Positions 44,208 through 53,021 of a DNA stretch of 64,000 nt are shown here, piece after piece. How positions within the stretch are numbered: the stretch's first letter is position 1; every line of letters starts with the position of its first letter. The stretch lies in assembly GCF_900101845.1 (NCBI RefSeq), contig NZ_FNAM01000016.1, forward strand, positions 1 through 64,000, in the 5' to 3' direction. Below the pieces are notes generated by a model, which was not told the origin of the DNA, ran no database searches, and was given only the letters and a program-made list of their open reading frames with translations. This DNA is from Sporomusa acidovorans (GTDB lineage: Bacteria > Bacillota > Negativicutes > Sporomusales > Sporomusaceae). The translations under genes and the position numbers were made by a program.

Positions 44208-45494
44208 ATGAACGCAAGCTTTGGTAATAAAAGATGGATGATCATAATTATGTTAACATTATGCTATACGATTTTGTATATGGATAGATCCTGTATGTCT
44301 ATGTCCGGGCCGGCTATGATGAAACATTTTAATTGGAGTGCAACCGAGTTTGGACTTGTTTCAACAGCTTTCTTTATTGGCTATGCCTGTACGCAGATTC
44401 CCGGCGGGTGGCTGGCAGACCGGTTTGGCGGCGGCAAGGTTACGATGATTGGCGCCCTGTGGTGGTCGCTGTTTGTATTTTTAACCCCTTTTGGCTCCAC
44501 GCTGGGCCTAATGGTGGTCATACGCATTGCCATGGGCTGGGGTGAAGGCGTATCCCTGCCGGCCATGACTTCGATTATTGCGCAATGGATGCCGAAAAAA
44601 GAATCAGGATTAGCACAAGGCTTAAGTCTTATGGGTGTTGCCCTGGGGATTGCTGCTGCGATGCCTTTATCAGCTTGGATCATCAAGAATTGGGGATGGC
44701 AAACGGTATTTTACTCCTTTGCTTTCATTGCTCCCGTTTGGGTCGTTATCTGGTGGAAATATGGTAAGGATAAGCCGGAGCAGTATCCTACAATAACCAA
44801 AGAAGAAATAGCGTATATTCGATCAGACCAGGGACGGCCAACCGAGTCTGCAGAGGCTGTGCCTTTAACCTCTAAAGATATATTTTCAACACCGTCGGTT
44901 TGGACCGGTGCCATATCATTTTTTTGTACGAACTACCTCTTTTATTTGTTTATGACCTGGCTGCCGGCTTATTTTGTCAGAGGGCGTGGGTTCGAAATGG
45001 GAACCAGCGCAATCTATACGATGATGCCCTATATTGTTGCAACATTTACGTATCCGATTGGCGGTTGGTTAGCTGACCGGGCGGCAGAAAAATTCGGACA
45101 TAACATGGGAAGAAAATTATTTCCCCTGCTAGGTATGGTTGGCGCCGGCATCCTGTTAGTTTTTGGCTCCCAGGCAACGAGCGCCACTTCGGCCGTAGCA
45201 CTAATATCTGCTTCCAACGGCGTGTTGTGCCTCACCATGGGCGGGTATTATTCGATGCCAATTGTTTTCTCGCCGACGAATGCAGGTAAAATTGTCGGTT
45301 TGTATGCTACCTGTGCCACAATTGGCGGGATAACAGCACCGCTTCTAACCGGTATTGTCGTTGATGCTTATGGATACAATTATGCACTATACCTGGGCGC
45401 GGGATTATCGATTTTAGGTGCACTTATCCTGCTGACCAGCCAGGTTAAACCGATTGTACCTAAGGCCAATAGACTTAATAGTATGAAAGCATAA
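44208..45494 (+). CDS. MFS transporter, anion:cation symporter family (third copy)
   Basis: A 428-residue ACS-family carrier with 12 hydrophobic helices, [20 protein letters not shown] near the start and [12 protein letters not shown] in the first cytoplasmic loop. It begins 25 bases after the chemoreceptor stop with a good AAGGAGG site, so the two are probably co-transcribed. The three carriers look like products of tandem duplication. It ends at a strong terminator. Confidence 0.88.
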   Translation: MNASFGNKRWMIIIMLTLCYTILYMDRSCMSMSGPAMMKHFNWSATEFGLVSTAFFIGYACTQIPGGWLADRFGGGKVTMIGALWWSLFVFLTPFGSTLGLMVVIRIAMGWGEGVSLPAMTSIIAQWMPKKESGLAQGLSLMGVALGIAAAMPLSAWIIKNWGWQTVFYSFAFIAPVWVVIWWKYGKDKPEQYPTITKEEIAYIRSDQGRPTESAEAVPLTSKDIFSTPSVWTGAISFFCTNYLFYLFMTWLPAYFVRGRGFEMGTSAIYTMMPYIVATFTYPIGGWLADRAAEKFGHNMGRKLFPLLGMVGAGILLVFGSQATSATSAVALISASNGVLCLTMGGYYSMPIVFSPTNAGKIVGLYATCATIGGITAPLLTGIVVDAYGYNYALYLGAGLSILGALILLTSQVKPIVPKANRLNSMKA

Positions 45495-45509
45495 GCCAGT
45501 GACCATTTT

Positions 45510-45541
45510 GTCCTCCCTCACCGGGAGGACTTTTTTTTTTT
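45510..45541 (+). terminator. Terminator of the MFS/chemoreceptor block
   Basis: GTCCTCCC (45510-45517) pairs with GGGAGGAC (45523-45530), followed by eleven T. Confidence 0.92.
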
Positions 45542-45670
45542 ACTTTAAAAACAGAAAAAAGATAAATTCGATAATTAAAAATATTATATACAATCTGCAA
45601 CTGATTAAAATCACTTAACTGTGCTGAGACAATTTAATTGAACTTAATTAAGCGTTATACTTTAAATTTA

Positions 45671-45699
45671 TTAAATTGTTGGAAATTTTTAACCAGAGT
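45671..45699 (+). promoter_or_regulatory. Island promoter-like element, site E (weakest -10)
   Basis: TTAAAT (45671-45676), spacer TGTTGGAAATTTTTAAC and CAGAGT at the expected -10 place (45694-45699), directly followed by ATAGTA. It precedes the SDR operon but with a leader of about 410 bases. Confidence 0.6.
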
Positions 45700-46114
45700 A
45701 TAGTAAAACTGAAAGTAAAGATGGATAGCATTCCCCACTTTGCAAAGTAGTAACTCAGGATAAAAGCGTATTGTCAACCTCTTTACTTTTGCAACCTAGT
45801 CAACGCTATATGGGATGCTCCTTAATCAAGGAGGTGAGTAGACAAAATACACGCATTAAAGTAGGATTCGTTAAATCAGCCGATCACCGGTTTTGGGCCG
45901 TAAAAGAACTCCCCAAAGTTTAACCTTATGAAACATAACTTATTACGTAAACTAATCAGAAAATTCTTTAAAAAGATAGTTTTTAATTTAAAACTGCATG
46001 GCATATAACCGGAATTGGCTTGTGCTAGTCTATAAATCACTTATGGAGTTCAGAGTGTCCCATAATAAGTAGTTGTGTAGCAACATGATTATGTAAGGGA
46101 AAGGACTGAGTGTA
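45700..46114 (+). other. Long leader region of the SDR operon
   Basis: About 415 bases between site E and the SDR start. It contains a hairpin CTCCTT-AATC-AAGGAG (45818-45833) that would hide the best ribosome site in the region, and a 29-codon open frame that starts right behind it (see next entry). No other gene is seen. Confidence 0.5.
45834..45923 (+). CDS. Possible leader peptide or gene remnant, 29 codons
   Basis: GTG 45834 overlaps AAGGAGGTGA and opens a frame to TAA 45921-45923, with IKVGFVKSADHRFWAVKEL as its core. The sequence looks protein-like, somewhat like the first strand of a binding protein, but the GTG sits inside the ribosome site. It may be a leader peptide controlled by the hairpin or the remains of a deleted gene. 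Function unknown. Confidence 0.25.
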   Translation: MSRQNTRIKVGFVKSADHRFWAVKELPKV

Positions 46115-46903
46115 ATGGATAATCCATCTAAGGGAAATTGGGTTAATACTGTGCCGTTAAAAGGTCAGGTCGCGGTTGTTACCGGCGGTGGAACAGGAAT
46201 TGGGCGAGGAATTGCGGAAACTTTTGCTGCAGCCGGGGCAAAAGTAGTAGTTGCCGGACGTAGAGAAGAAAAACTGGCAGAAGTTTGCGAAGCCATAAAG
46301 GCAACCGGCGGGGAAGCCCTCGGCGTCCGTACCGATGTGACAGTGCAAGCCGATATTGATAACCTTATGGAACAAGCTTGCAAAATGTTTGGAACAGTTA
46401 ATATTCTTGTAAACAATTCGGGTATGGCACTTCCCCGCTGCAATACTCTTAATGTAGCCAGAGAAGATTGGGAAAAGCTTTTTGCCCTTAATATGACGTC
46501 GGCATTTTTTGTTTCACAGGCTGCGGCCAAGGTTATGGCTAAAAATGGTGGCGGGAGAATTGTAAATATGACATCACAAAGAGGGATCAGTGCGTTACCG
46601 GGTATTGTACCTTATTGCACAGCCAAAGGCGCTTTGATGTCGATGACGAAGGCGCTGGCTATCGATTTGGCACCCAATAATATAAATGTGAATGCGGTAG
46701 CCCCCGGATATGTTCATACCGATATGGTCGCGGGGTTATTAGCTGATCCTGACAGATTGCAGTCAGTTCTTGATCGTACTCCCCTGCGAAAAATGGGAAC
46801 AGTGGACGAAATGGCGGCAGCCGTACTATATTTAGTTATTCCCCAATCATCTTATACTACCGGACAAACTTTGATTCTGGACGGCGGTTGGTCTAGCCAG
46901 TGA
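46115..46903 (+). CDS. Short-chain dehydrogenase/reductase
   Basis: A 262-residue classical SDR with the cofactor motif TGGGTGIG at residues 23-30, NNSG near 100, and the catalytic Ser154, Tyr167 and Lys171 (YCTAKG). The C-terminal YTTGQTLILDGGW is standard. It oxidises or reduces a hydroxyl/keto group with NAD(P)(H), for example a 3-hydroxyacyl-CoA or a cyclic alcohol. It shares an operon with a zinc alcohol dehydrogenase and a CoA transferase. The ATG follows AAAGGA. Confidence 0.92.
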   Translation: MDNPSKGNWVNTVPLKGQVAVVTGGGTGIGRGIAETFAAAGAKVVVAGRREEKLAEVCEAIKATGGEALGVRTDVTVQADIDNLMEQACKMFGTVNILVNNSGMALPRCNTLNVAREDWEKLFALNMTSAFFVSQAAAKVMAKNGGGRIVNMTSQRGISALPGIVPYCTAKGALMSMTKALAIDLAPNNINVNAVAPGYVHTDMVAGLLADPDRLQSVLDRTPLRKMGTVDEMAAAVLYLVIPQSSYTTGQTLILDGGWSSQ

Positions 46904-46971
46904 TGTTTGGTTTAGGCAATCAGTAAGCTACGGAAATAGAGTGATAGTTCAATTATAAGGAGATGTTTACC

Positions 46972-48021
46972 ATGAAAGGTATGATGGATGCTGTTATTAA
47001 GACCAAGGCGGCCCCTAAAAGTATGGAATTTACCTCTGTCCCAATTCCCGAGATTACTCCAGATCAAGTGCTTGTCCGAGTCAAAGCCAGTGGAATTTGC
47101 GGAACAGATCATTCCTTATATCATTGGAACGAGGCAATTGCTAATTCTTACAAGCTTCAGTTTCCTTCCATTTTTGGGCATGAATTTGCGGGGGTTATTG
47201 CAGAAGCAGGCAGTCAGGTACAAGGTATAACGGTTGGTGAACGGGTAACGGTAAACCCTATCATCTACTGCGGTCAGTGCAGCTATTGTGCGGAAGGAAT
47301 TATTAATATTTGTGACAATCGCCCGTTTTTAGGCACTGACTATAATGGCGGTTTTGCGCAATATGTCGCCGTGCGCGCTGAAAATATTGTAAAGCTCCCC
47401 GACTCAGTAAGCTTTAAATCCGGCGCTTTGATGGAACCTTTGTGTGTTGCTGTCCATGCTGTTGACAGGGTTAAACCGCAATTTGGCGAGACGGCAGTTG
47501 TTGTTGGTCCAGGTGCTATTGGTTTGCTAATGCTGCTTGTTCTAAAGAATATGGGTGTTGGCAAGGTAATTGTTACCGGTTCGGGTGCAGATAAAGAAAG
47601 ATTGGCAACTGCCGAGCAGCTAGGTGCTGACTATACCATCAACATTGATGAAAAGGATCCGGTTGCAGCAATAAAAGACCTTACTGGTGGTAGAGGTGCC
47701 GATGTTATTTTTGATGCCGCCGGGCATCATTCGGTGGTTCAGCAGGCCGTACAGATGGTAGCTAAACATGGCAAGATTGCTGTAACTGGTTTACCGGCCA
47801 AGGCAAGTGAACTGATGATGACGCAAATCTCAATGAGAGAGATTAGTATTGTGGGAAATCGGGCGTATGAACGTAAGACTTGGTTTCAAGCGGCAAAAAT
47901 GATTGCGGGCGGCCTGAACGTGGAGCCAATTGGCACGCACACGCTACCACTTAAAGAGTGGGAAAAAGGTATGGAATTGCTTGACCAGAGAAAGGGTTTG
48001 CGCATTATCCTTGAGCCTTAA
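46972..48021 (+). CDS. Zinc-dependent alcohol dehydrogenase (MDR family)
   Basis: A 349-residue medium-chain dehydrogenase. Catalytic zinc ligands are Cys43 (GICGTD), His70 and Glu71 (FGHEFAG). The structural zinc loop is C100-x2-C103-x2-C106-x7-C114. The NAD-binding VVVGPGAIGLL lies near 175. It is closest in feel to sorbitol or threonine dehydrogenases; 6-hydroxycyclohex-1-ene-carbonyl-CoA dehydrogenase of benzoyl-CoA pathways is in the same broad family. ATG 46972 fits AAGGAG better than ATG 46963. It follows the SDR gene by 68 bases. Confidence 0.9.
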   Translation: MKGMMDAVIKTKAAPKSMEFTSVPIPEITPDQVLVRVKASGICGTDHSLYHWNEAIANSYKLQFPSIFGHEFAGVIAEAGSQVQGITVGERVTVNPIIYCGQCSYCAEGIINICDNRPFLGTDYNGGFAQYVAVRAENIVKLPDSVSFKSGALMEPLCVAVHAVDRVKPQFGETAVVVGPGAIGLLMLLVLKNMGVGKVIVTGSGADKERLATAEQLGADYTINIDEKDPVAAIKDLTGGRGADVIFDAAGHHSVVQQAVQMVAKHGKIAVTGLPAKASELMMTQISMREISIVGNRAYERKTWFQAAKMIAGGLNVEPIGTHTLPLKEWEKGMELLDQRKGLRIILEP

Positions 48022-48043
48022 ATAGTCTGGAACAGTATAATGG

Positions 48044-48080
48044 AACTTGGTCCCAAACACTTGGGACCAAGTTTACTATT
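48044..48080 (+). terminator. Hairpin after the alcohol dehydrogenase
   Basis: AACTTGGTCCCAA (48044-48056) pairs perfectly with TTGGGACCAAGTT (48061-48073) around ACAC, followed by TACTATTT. It may only partly stop transcription into the next gene. Confidence 0.75.
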
Positions 48081-48125
48081 TCAGTTGATATTGGATAAAG
48101 TTTACTATACTGGGAGGGAGAATGT

Positions 48126-49301
48126 ATGCTTGCAGAATCGTTCGCTGGACTAAAAGTTCTCGACTTAACAAGATATTTGCCAGGAGGGTATGCAACCCAG
48201 GTATTTGCCGACCTTGGGGCCGAGGTGATAAAGGTCGAGGAAATAAAAAAAGGTGATTTTTGCCGGGGTGATGATCCCAAAATCAATAATGTTAGTTACT
48301 ATTTTGCAGCCTTATGCCGTAATAAAAAAAGTATAGCCATTAACCTTAAAAGCAGCGATGGTCAGCGGATATTTAAACGGCTGGCTGAAACGGCTGATAT
48401 TATTATTGAAAATTTTCGCCCGGGTGTCACTAAGCGCCTGGGAATTGATTATGAAGAAATAAAGAAAACAAACCCTAAAATAATTTATTGTTCTTTATCA
48501 GGTTTCGGTCAGAATAACCCCTTAAGTCTGAAAGCAATACATGATTTGAATTTACAAGCATTAAGCGGCTATTTATCACTGAACGGCGGCAAGCCTTCTC
48601 CCATACACTTGGCTGATGCGGCTACCGCCATGGTTGGCGCTCTTGGTATCGCCGCAGCCCTATTTCATCGTGAGGTGACAGGCGCGGGTCAGTACGTGGA
48701 CGTAGCTATGTTTGAATCTTTTATTTGGTGGCTCAGCCTATTATATAGCAGATTTCATTTCCAAGGGAATCAAATTTCCGCGGAGACAATAGAATATCCG
48801 GCACTTTGCTACAATACCTATGAAACAAAGGATAAAAAGTTAATGGCATTTGCCATGGTAGAAGACAAGTTTTGGAAAGAGTTTTGTGAAAACACCGGTA
48901 TGCAGGATTTAATTCCCAAGCAATTTTTAAGGCGGCAAGAAGATCCGGAGGCGTGGCAGAAAATGTGTTCATTGGTGGCTAGTAAAACCAGGACCGAATG
49001 GTTAGAATGGCTTGATGGTAAAGACATTTGCATAACTCCGGTTAAGAATATGGGGGATGCCGCCAAGGATATTTTGGCGGGAAATACCGGCATACTGGAT
49101 TATGTGGAGTTTCCTATTGTCGGCAAGATTCTGCAAACAGGATTGCCGATACATCTATCGGCTATTCCTACCTCGCTGCAGGCGGCAACACCGCCGCCGG
49201 AACTGGGTCAGCATACCAGAGAAATTTTGGCGCGAATTGGCTTTAACAACGGGGAGATTGAAACTTTTATCAACAAGGGAGTAGTTGGGGGTATTAAATA
49301 A
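48126..49301 (+). CDS. Class III CoA transferase (CaiB/BaiF family)
   Basis: A 391-residue transferase with LPGGYATQVFADLGAEVIKVE at the start and probable catalytic Asp164 in HLADAATAM. It lacks the FldA-type insert seen in the other two copies and resembles the AMACR/BaiF branch, so it probably handles a different pair of acids. ATG 48126 follows GGAGGGAG. It ends before a terminator-like hairpin. Confidence 0.87.
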   Translation: MLAESFAGLKVLDLTRYLPGGYATQVFADLGAEVIKVEEIKKGDFCRGDDPKINNVSYYFAALCRNKKSIAINLKSSDGQRIFKRLAETADIIIENFRPGVTKRLGIDYEEIKKTNPKIIYCSLSGFGQNNPLSLKAIHDLNLQALSGYLSLNGGKPSPIHLADAATAMVGALGIAAALFHREVTGAGQYVDVAMFESFIWWLSLLYSRFHFQGNQISAETIEYPALCYNTYETKDKKLMAFAMVEDKFWKEFCENTGMQDLIPKQFLRRQEDPEAWQKMCSLVASKTRTEWLEWLDGKDICITPVKNMGDAAKDILAGNTGILDYVEFPIVGKILQTGLPIHLSAIPTSLQAATPPPELGQHTREILARIGFNNGEIETFINKGVVGGIK

Positions 49302-49312
49302 TAACATAATGG

Positions 49313-49376
49313 CTGACGTCCTTGACTGCTGTCGCCAGGCATTCTTATTGTGCGATAGCCGGGGGCGTCTTTTTAT
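49313..49376 (+). terminator. Terminator after the CaiB-like gene
   Basis: GACGTC near 49315 pairs with GGCGTC before TTTTT at 49371, with a second partial stem (CTGTCGC/GCGATAG) inside. The stem is imperfect, but the T-run is clear. Confidence 0.55.
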
Positions 49377-49454
49377 TTAGCCATTTATTAGTATAGCTTA
49401 AGAGCCTATTGACAATTAAGTTTCTTTTCATAGTAATTAGATAATTTAAAAATG

Positions 49455-49483
49455 TTAAATTGTTATAAATAATGAACTGTAGT
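49455..49483 (+). promoter_or_regulatory. Island promoter-like element, site F
   Basis: TTAAAT (49455-49460), spacer TGTTATAAATAATGAAC, TGTAGT (49478-49483), then ACATTGAAG. It lies 145 bases before the second acyl-CoA dehydrogenase gene, in a gap (49302-49627) that otherwise holds only the terminator. Confidence 0.75.
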
Positions 49484-49627
49484 ACATTGAAGCTGGAAGG
49501 TAAAAAGTAGTTCGAGTTTTTGGATAACTTACGGGGGGGATAAGTATTAGCTAGGAGAAATTCTACGGCGATCAGGTTATTTACGGTAATTAATAAAATA
49601 AATAACTAGAGATTTGGGGGATTAACT

Positions 49628-50761
49628 ATGGGACACATATTAACAACCGAGCAAAAAGAGTTAGTCGCGATGGTCAGAAATTTTGCGCTGAAAGAAGTAA
49701 AGCCGCATGTCAAGGAACTTGATGAAAAGGGAGAATTCCCTATGGAACTTCTTAAACAGGCCTTTAACATGGGCCTGCATTGTTTGGAAATACCCGAAGA
49801 ATATGGTGGCTCTGGTTTGGATTATAAAACAACAGCCATTATCTTTGAAGAGTTAGCTCAAGTGGATGCTGGTTTTGCCATTTCGCTTGTTACGACCTTT
49901 GTTGCCTTACGATCGGTAATTATGGCAGGCAATGATGCTCAGAAAAAATTGTTTGCCGACGTTATTGTCCCCGGGGCTTTCGGAGCTTTTTGTTTAACAG
50001 AGCCTAATTCGGGCTCGGATGCGGGATCTATGCGGGGTACGGCCGTTAGAGACGGCGATGAATACGTGATTAATGCCAATAAATGCTTTGTTACCAACGG
50101 GGGGGTTGCTGACATATTTGTTGTATTTGCTTCGACGGACAAGAGCAAAGGCATCAAGGGGATATCTGCCTTTATTGTAGAAAGAAACCGGCCGGGAATC
50201 ACCGTTGGCAAGCATGAAAATAAAATGGGACTTAGACTATCCAATACTACCGACGTAACATTTACTGATGTAAGAATCCCGGCAGACCATTTGCTTGGCA
50301 AAGAAGGTACCGGGTTTATTACAGCTATGAACACCCTGAATATTTCCAGAGCTTTTGTGGGAGCGCTAGCGGTTGGCATTTGCCAGTCGGCTATTGACGA
50401 GGCTGTAAAATATGCCAAGGAAAGAGTCCAATTTAAAAAAACGATTGGGCAGTTTCAGGCAGTGCAAATGATCTTAGCGGATATGGAAATTCAGACGGAA
50501 GCAGCCCGCCAGTTAGTTCACCATGCGATGATCCTGATGGATGACAATAAACCTGTTGTAAAAGAAGGCTCGATCACCAAAACTTTCTGCGGAGATACGG
50601 TTGTGAGGGTAACGACAGATGCCGTGCAAATTTTTGGCGGCTATGGTGTCAGCAAGGAGTATCCGGTTGAAAAGCTGATGAGGGATTCCAAAGTGTTCCA
50701 GATTTTTGAAGGGACAAATCAAATCCAAAGAATCGTAATTGCAAGAGAAATGTTTAAATAG
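49628..50761 (+). CDS. Acyl-CoA dehydrogenase (second copy)
   Basis: A 377-residue acyl-CoA dehydrogenase of standard length with FCLTEPNSGSDAGS in the flavin domain, RVQFKKTIGQFQAVQ in the helical domain and catalytic Glu361 in FEGTNQIQR. It lies directly before etfB and etfA, so those are its electron partners. The order resembles the acyl-CoA dehydrogenase-EtfBA part of caffeate reduction and of Stickland phenylpropionate formation. Direction (oxidation or reduction) is not fixed by sequence. It differs strongly from the copy at 32597. Confidence 0.93.
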   Translation: MGHILTTEQKELVAMVRNFALKEVKPHVKELDEKGEFPMELLKQAFNMGLHCLEIPEEYGGSGLDYKTTAIIFEELAQVDAGFAISLVTTFVALRSVIMAGNDAQKKLFADVIVPGAFGAFCLTEPNSGSDAGSMRGTAVRDGDEYVINANKCFVTNGGVADIFVVFASTDKSKGIKGISAFIVERNRPGITVGKHENKMGLRLSNTTDVTFTDVRIPADHLLGKEGTGFITAMNTLNISRAFVGALAVGICQSAIDEAVKYAKERVQFKKTIGQFQAVQMILADMEIQTEAARQLVHHAMILMDDNKPVVKEGSITKTFCGDTVVRVTTDAVQIFGGYGVSKEYPVEKLMRDSKVFQIFEGTNQIQRIVIAREMFK

Positions 50762-50784
50762 GGGAAGTACGGGGAGGAGTAGTT

Positions 50785-51573
50785 ATGGATATTTTAGTTT
50801 GTGTTAAGCAAGTACCGGATACTTCAGAGATAAAGATCGACCCGGTCACCAATACGCTTATTCGCAGTGGCGTACCGAGTATTGTAAATCCCTTTGACGC
50901 CAATGCCCTGGAAGCGGCTGTCCAACTGAAGGAGGCATACGGCGGCACTGTAACTGTAATCAGCATGGGACCGGAACAGGCTAAGAATGCTTTAAAAGAA
51001 TGCATATCACTCGGCGCTGACAAGGCGGTACTTATCAGTGACCGGGCCTTTGGCGGCTCTGATACCTTAGCAACCAGCTATATTCTAGCAAACGCGATTA
51101 AAAAACTAGGCAAATTTGATCTTGTTCTCTGCGGAAAGCAGGCAATCGACGGAGATACCGGCCAAGTAGGACCGGAGATCGCCGAACATCTTGATATGGC
51201 GCAGCTAACCTATGTCGCCAAGCTGGCGGTAGAAGGAGACACTATTACCATTCAAAGAGAGCATGATGAAGGCTATGAAGTTGTGGAAGCAAAACTGCCG
51301 GCAGTGGTTACGGTCGTAAAATCGATTAATAATCCCAGATATCCGTCAATTAAGAGTAAAATGGCGGCAAATAAAGCCGTAATCAATGTACTCACGGCGG
51401 CCGACCTGCCTGAAATTAACCCGGAAAGAATTGGTCTTAAAGGTTCCCCGACAAAAGTAAAGAAAACTTTTACACCTCCGAGAAAAGAATCCGGTATAAG
51501 AATTTGTGAAGATACGGGAAGCGCCTGTGCACAAACATTACTTGAAAAATTAGTGGCGGCTAAGCTTGTTTAA
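50785..51573 (+). CDS. etfB: Electron transfer flavoprotein subunit beta
   Basis: A 262-residue EtfB. It begins MDILVCVKQVPDTSEIKID and has LCGKQAIDGDTGQVGPEIAE, the AMP- or second-FAD-binding region with the DGDTGQVGP loop found in many anaerobe EtfB proteins. It starts 23 bases after the acyl-CoA dehydrogenase with a GGGGAGGAG site. Together with EtfA it carries electrons to or from the membrane oxidoreductase at 30357. Confidence 0.95.
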   Translation: MDILVCVKQVPDTSEIKIDPVTNTLIRSGVPSIVNPFDANALEAAVQLKEAYGGTVTVISMGPEQAKNALKECISLGADKAVLISDRAFGGSDTLATSYILANAIKKLGKFDLVLCGKQAIDGDTGQVGPEIAEHLDMAQLTYVAKLAVEGDTITIQREHDEGYEVVEAKLPAVVTVVKSINNPRYPSIKSKMAANKAVINVLTAADLPEINPERIGLKGSPTKVKKTFTPPRKESGIRICEDTGSACAQTLLEKLVAAKLV

Positions 51574-51587
51574 GGAGGAGAGTATTC

Positions 51588-52598
51588 ATGAATATTGCGG
51601 ACTATAAAAATGTGTGGGTTTATATTGAAACGGCTCATGGCGAGGCAAAAAATGTCGGATTGGAGTTGTTAGGCCAGGGGAGAATTCTGGCTGAGGCTAA
51701 TCATGAGAAACTGGTTGGTGTTGTGATTGGCAAAGATGTGGACGCGACAGTTAAAGCGGCTGTTAGTTATGGTGCGGATGAGGTCATTTTGGTGGAAGGA
51801 GAGGAATATAAAGATTACAATACCGACGGCTATGCCAATGCTATGGTAAAACTTGTTGAGAAATATAAGCCGTCGGTCATATTAATCGGTGCTTCGAATA
51901 ACGGCCGGGATTTAGGACCGCGGATTTCCGCCCGGCTCACCACCGGCCTTACCGCCGATTGTACAGGCTTGGGGATCAACGAGGAAACAGGAGATGTTGC
52001 CTGGACCAGGCCGGCCTTTGGCGGAAACCTTATGGCCACGATCTTATGCTCGCATACACGACCACAGATCGGAACCGTAAGACCCGGAGTATTTAAAAAA
52101 GTGCAGCCGGATAACACCAGAAGTGCGCCTATTATTAAAGAAGAAATTAGGACGCCGGCGGAAATGATCCGGACAAAAGTTGTTGGCCTTATCAAATCCA
52201 TGAGTGAGTCCGCCGTCAAGCTGGAAGAGGCGGAAATTATCGTTTCCGGCGGCAGAGGTATGGGAAAGCCGGAGAATTTTGCCCTGCTTAAAGAACTGGC
52301 CGATCTCTTAGGCGGTGCCGTGGGGGCTTCAAGAGCAGCTGTTGATGCAGGCTGGATGCCACCCTTACAGCAAGTAGGCCAAACAGGAAAAACAGTGAGC
52401 CCCAAAATTTATTTTGCGTGCGGCATTTCGGGTGCGATCCAGCACTTGGCAGGCATGTCCTCTTCGGATGTGATTGTGGCTATCAATAAAGATCCGGAAG
52501 CGCCGATTTTCGATGTGGCCGATTATGGGGTAGTAGCTGATTTATTTGAAGTGATCCCTGTTCTTATCGACGAAATAAAAAAGATCAAAGCAAGTTAG
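51588..52598 (+). CDS. etfA: Electron transfer flavoprotein subunit alpha
   Basis: A 336-residue EtfA. The C-terminal FAD domain is clear: [45 protein letters not shown] and [16 protein letters not shown]. There is no N-terminal ferredoxin-like extension of the kind present in the CarE protein of caffeate respiration, so direct ferredoxin coupling through that domain is not indicated. It begins 14 bases after etfB with AAGGAGGAG. Confidence 0.95.
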   Translation: MNIADYKNVWVYIETAHGEAKNVGLELLGQGRILAEANHEKLVGVVIGKDVDATVKAAVSYGADEVILVEGEEYKDYNTDGYANAMVKLVEKYKPSVILIGASNNGRDLGPRISARLTTGLTADCTGLGINEETGDVAWTRPAFGGNLMATILCSHTRPQIGTVRPGVFKKVQPDNTRSAPIIKEEIRTPAEMIRTKVVGLIKSMSESAVKLEEAEIIVSGGRGMGKPENFALLKELADLLGGAVGASRAAVDAGWMPPLQQVGQTGKTVSPKIYFACGISGAIQHLAGMSSSDVIVAINKDPEAPIFDVADYGVVADLFEVIPVLIDEIKKIKAS

Positions 52599-52710
52599 CT
52601 GTAAATACCTAGCAGTGTCTACCTCCAAATGAGTCTTTAAGCAGATAGAACTATGGCTTATGCTGTTAGAGTTTGCTAACATAGTATATTTTCTTGATAA
52701 TCTAATGAGT

Positions 52711-52839
52711 AAAAAAAGGATGATTGAAATTTCAAGATGCAAGGGTGCTACATGGATTTGGAATGCATTATGGATTTTTACATGATGATACTAAACCACT
52801 AAGTAACAGGGCAAATGAATTTTTAAGCATCCTTTTTTT
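52711..52839 (+). repeat. 12-bp inverted repeat (A-run to T-run) after etfA
   Basis: AAAAAAAGGATG (52711-52722) and CATCCTTTTTTT (52828-52839) are perfect arms about 105 bases apart, with further partial pairing inside. It may be a large terminator structure or the ends of a small element. No gene is seen between the arms. Confidence 0.5.
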
Positions 52840-52854
52840 ATGGCTATAGGAAAG

Positions 52855-52951
52855 CCAATAAAGATTTTCTTTTGACAGAGCGTTAGTAACGCTCCATCGT
52901 TGGCGCTTGACTTACGTTGATACTAACACCCTGCCGGTAAATCTTTATTGG
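52855..52951 (+). repeat. 97-bp element with 13-bp terminal inverted repeats
   Basis: CCAATAAAGATTT (52855-52867) and AAATCTTTATTGG (52939-52951) are perfect terminal inverted repeats. Inside lies a second perfect hairpin GAGCGTTA-G-TAACGCTC (52878-52894). The layout suits a MITE-like element or a folded RNA just upstream of the ligase gene. No transposase is present. Confidence 0.6.
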
Positions 52952-53021
52952 ATACTATATAGTCAAAGTGCCATTGTTATGTTATTAAGTCTGACTGATA
53001 GAATCAGGGGATGAGTGTGGA

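Noticed and set aside
51830-52405. 191-codon reverse open frame inside etfA
   Set aside because: Antisense shadow of a clear EtfA gene; no ribosome site or motif.
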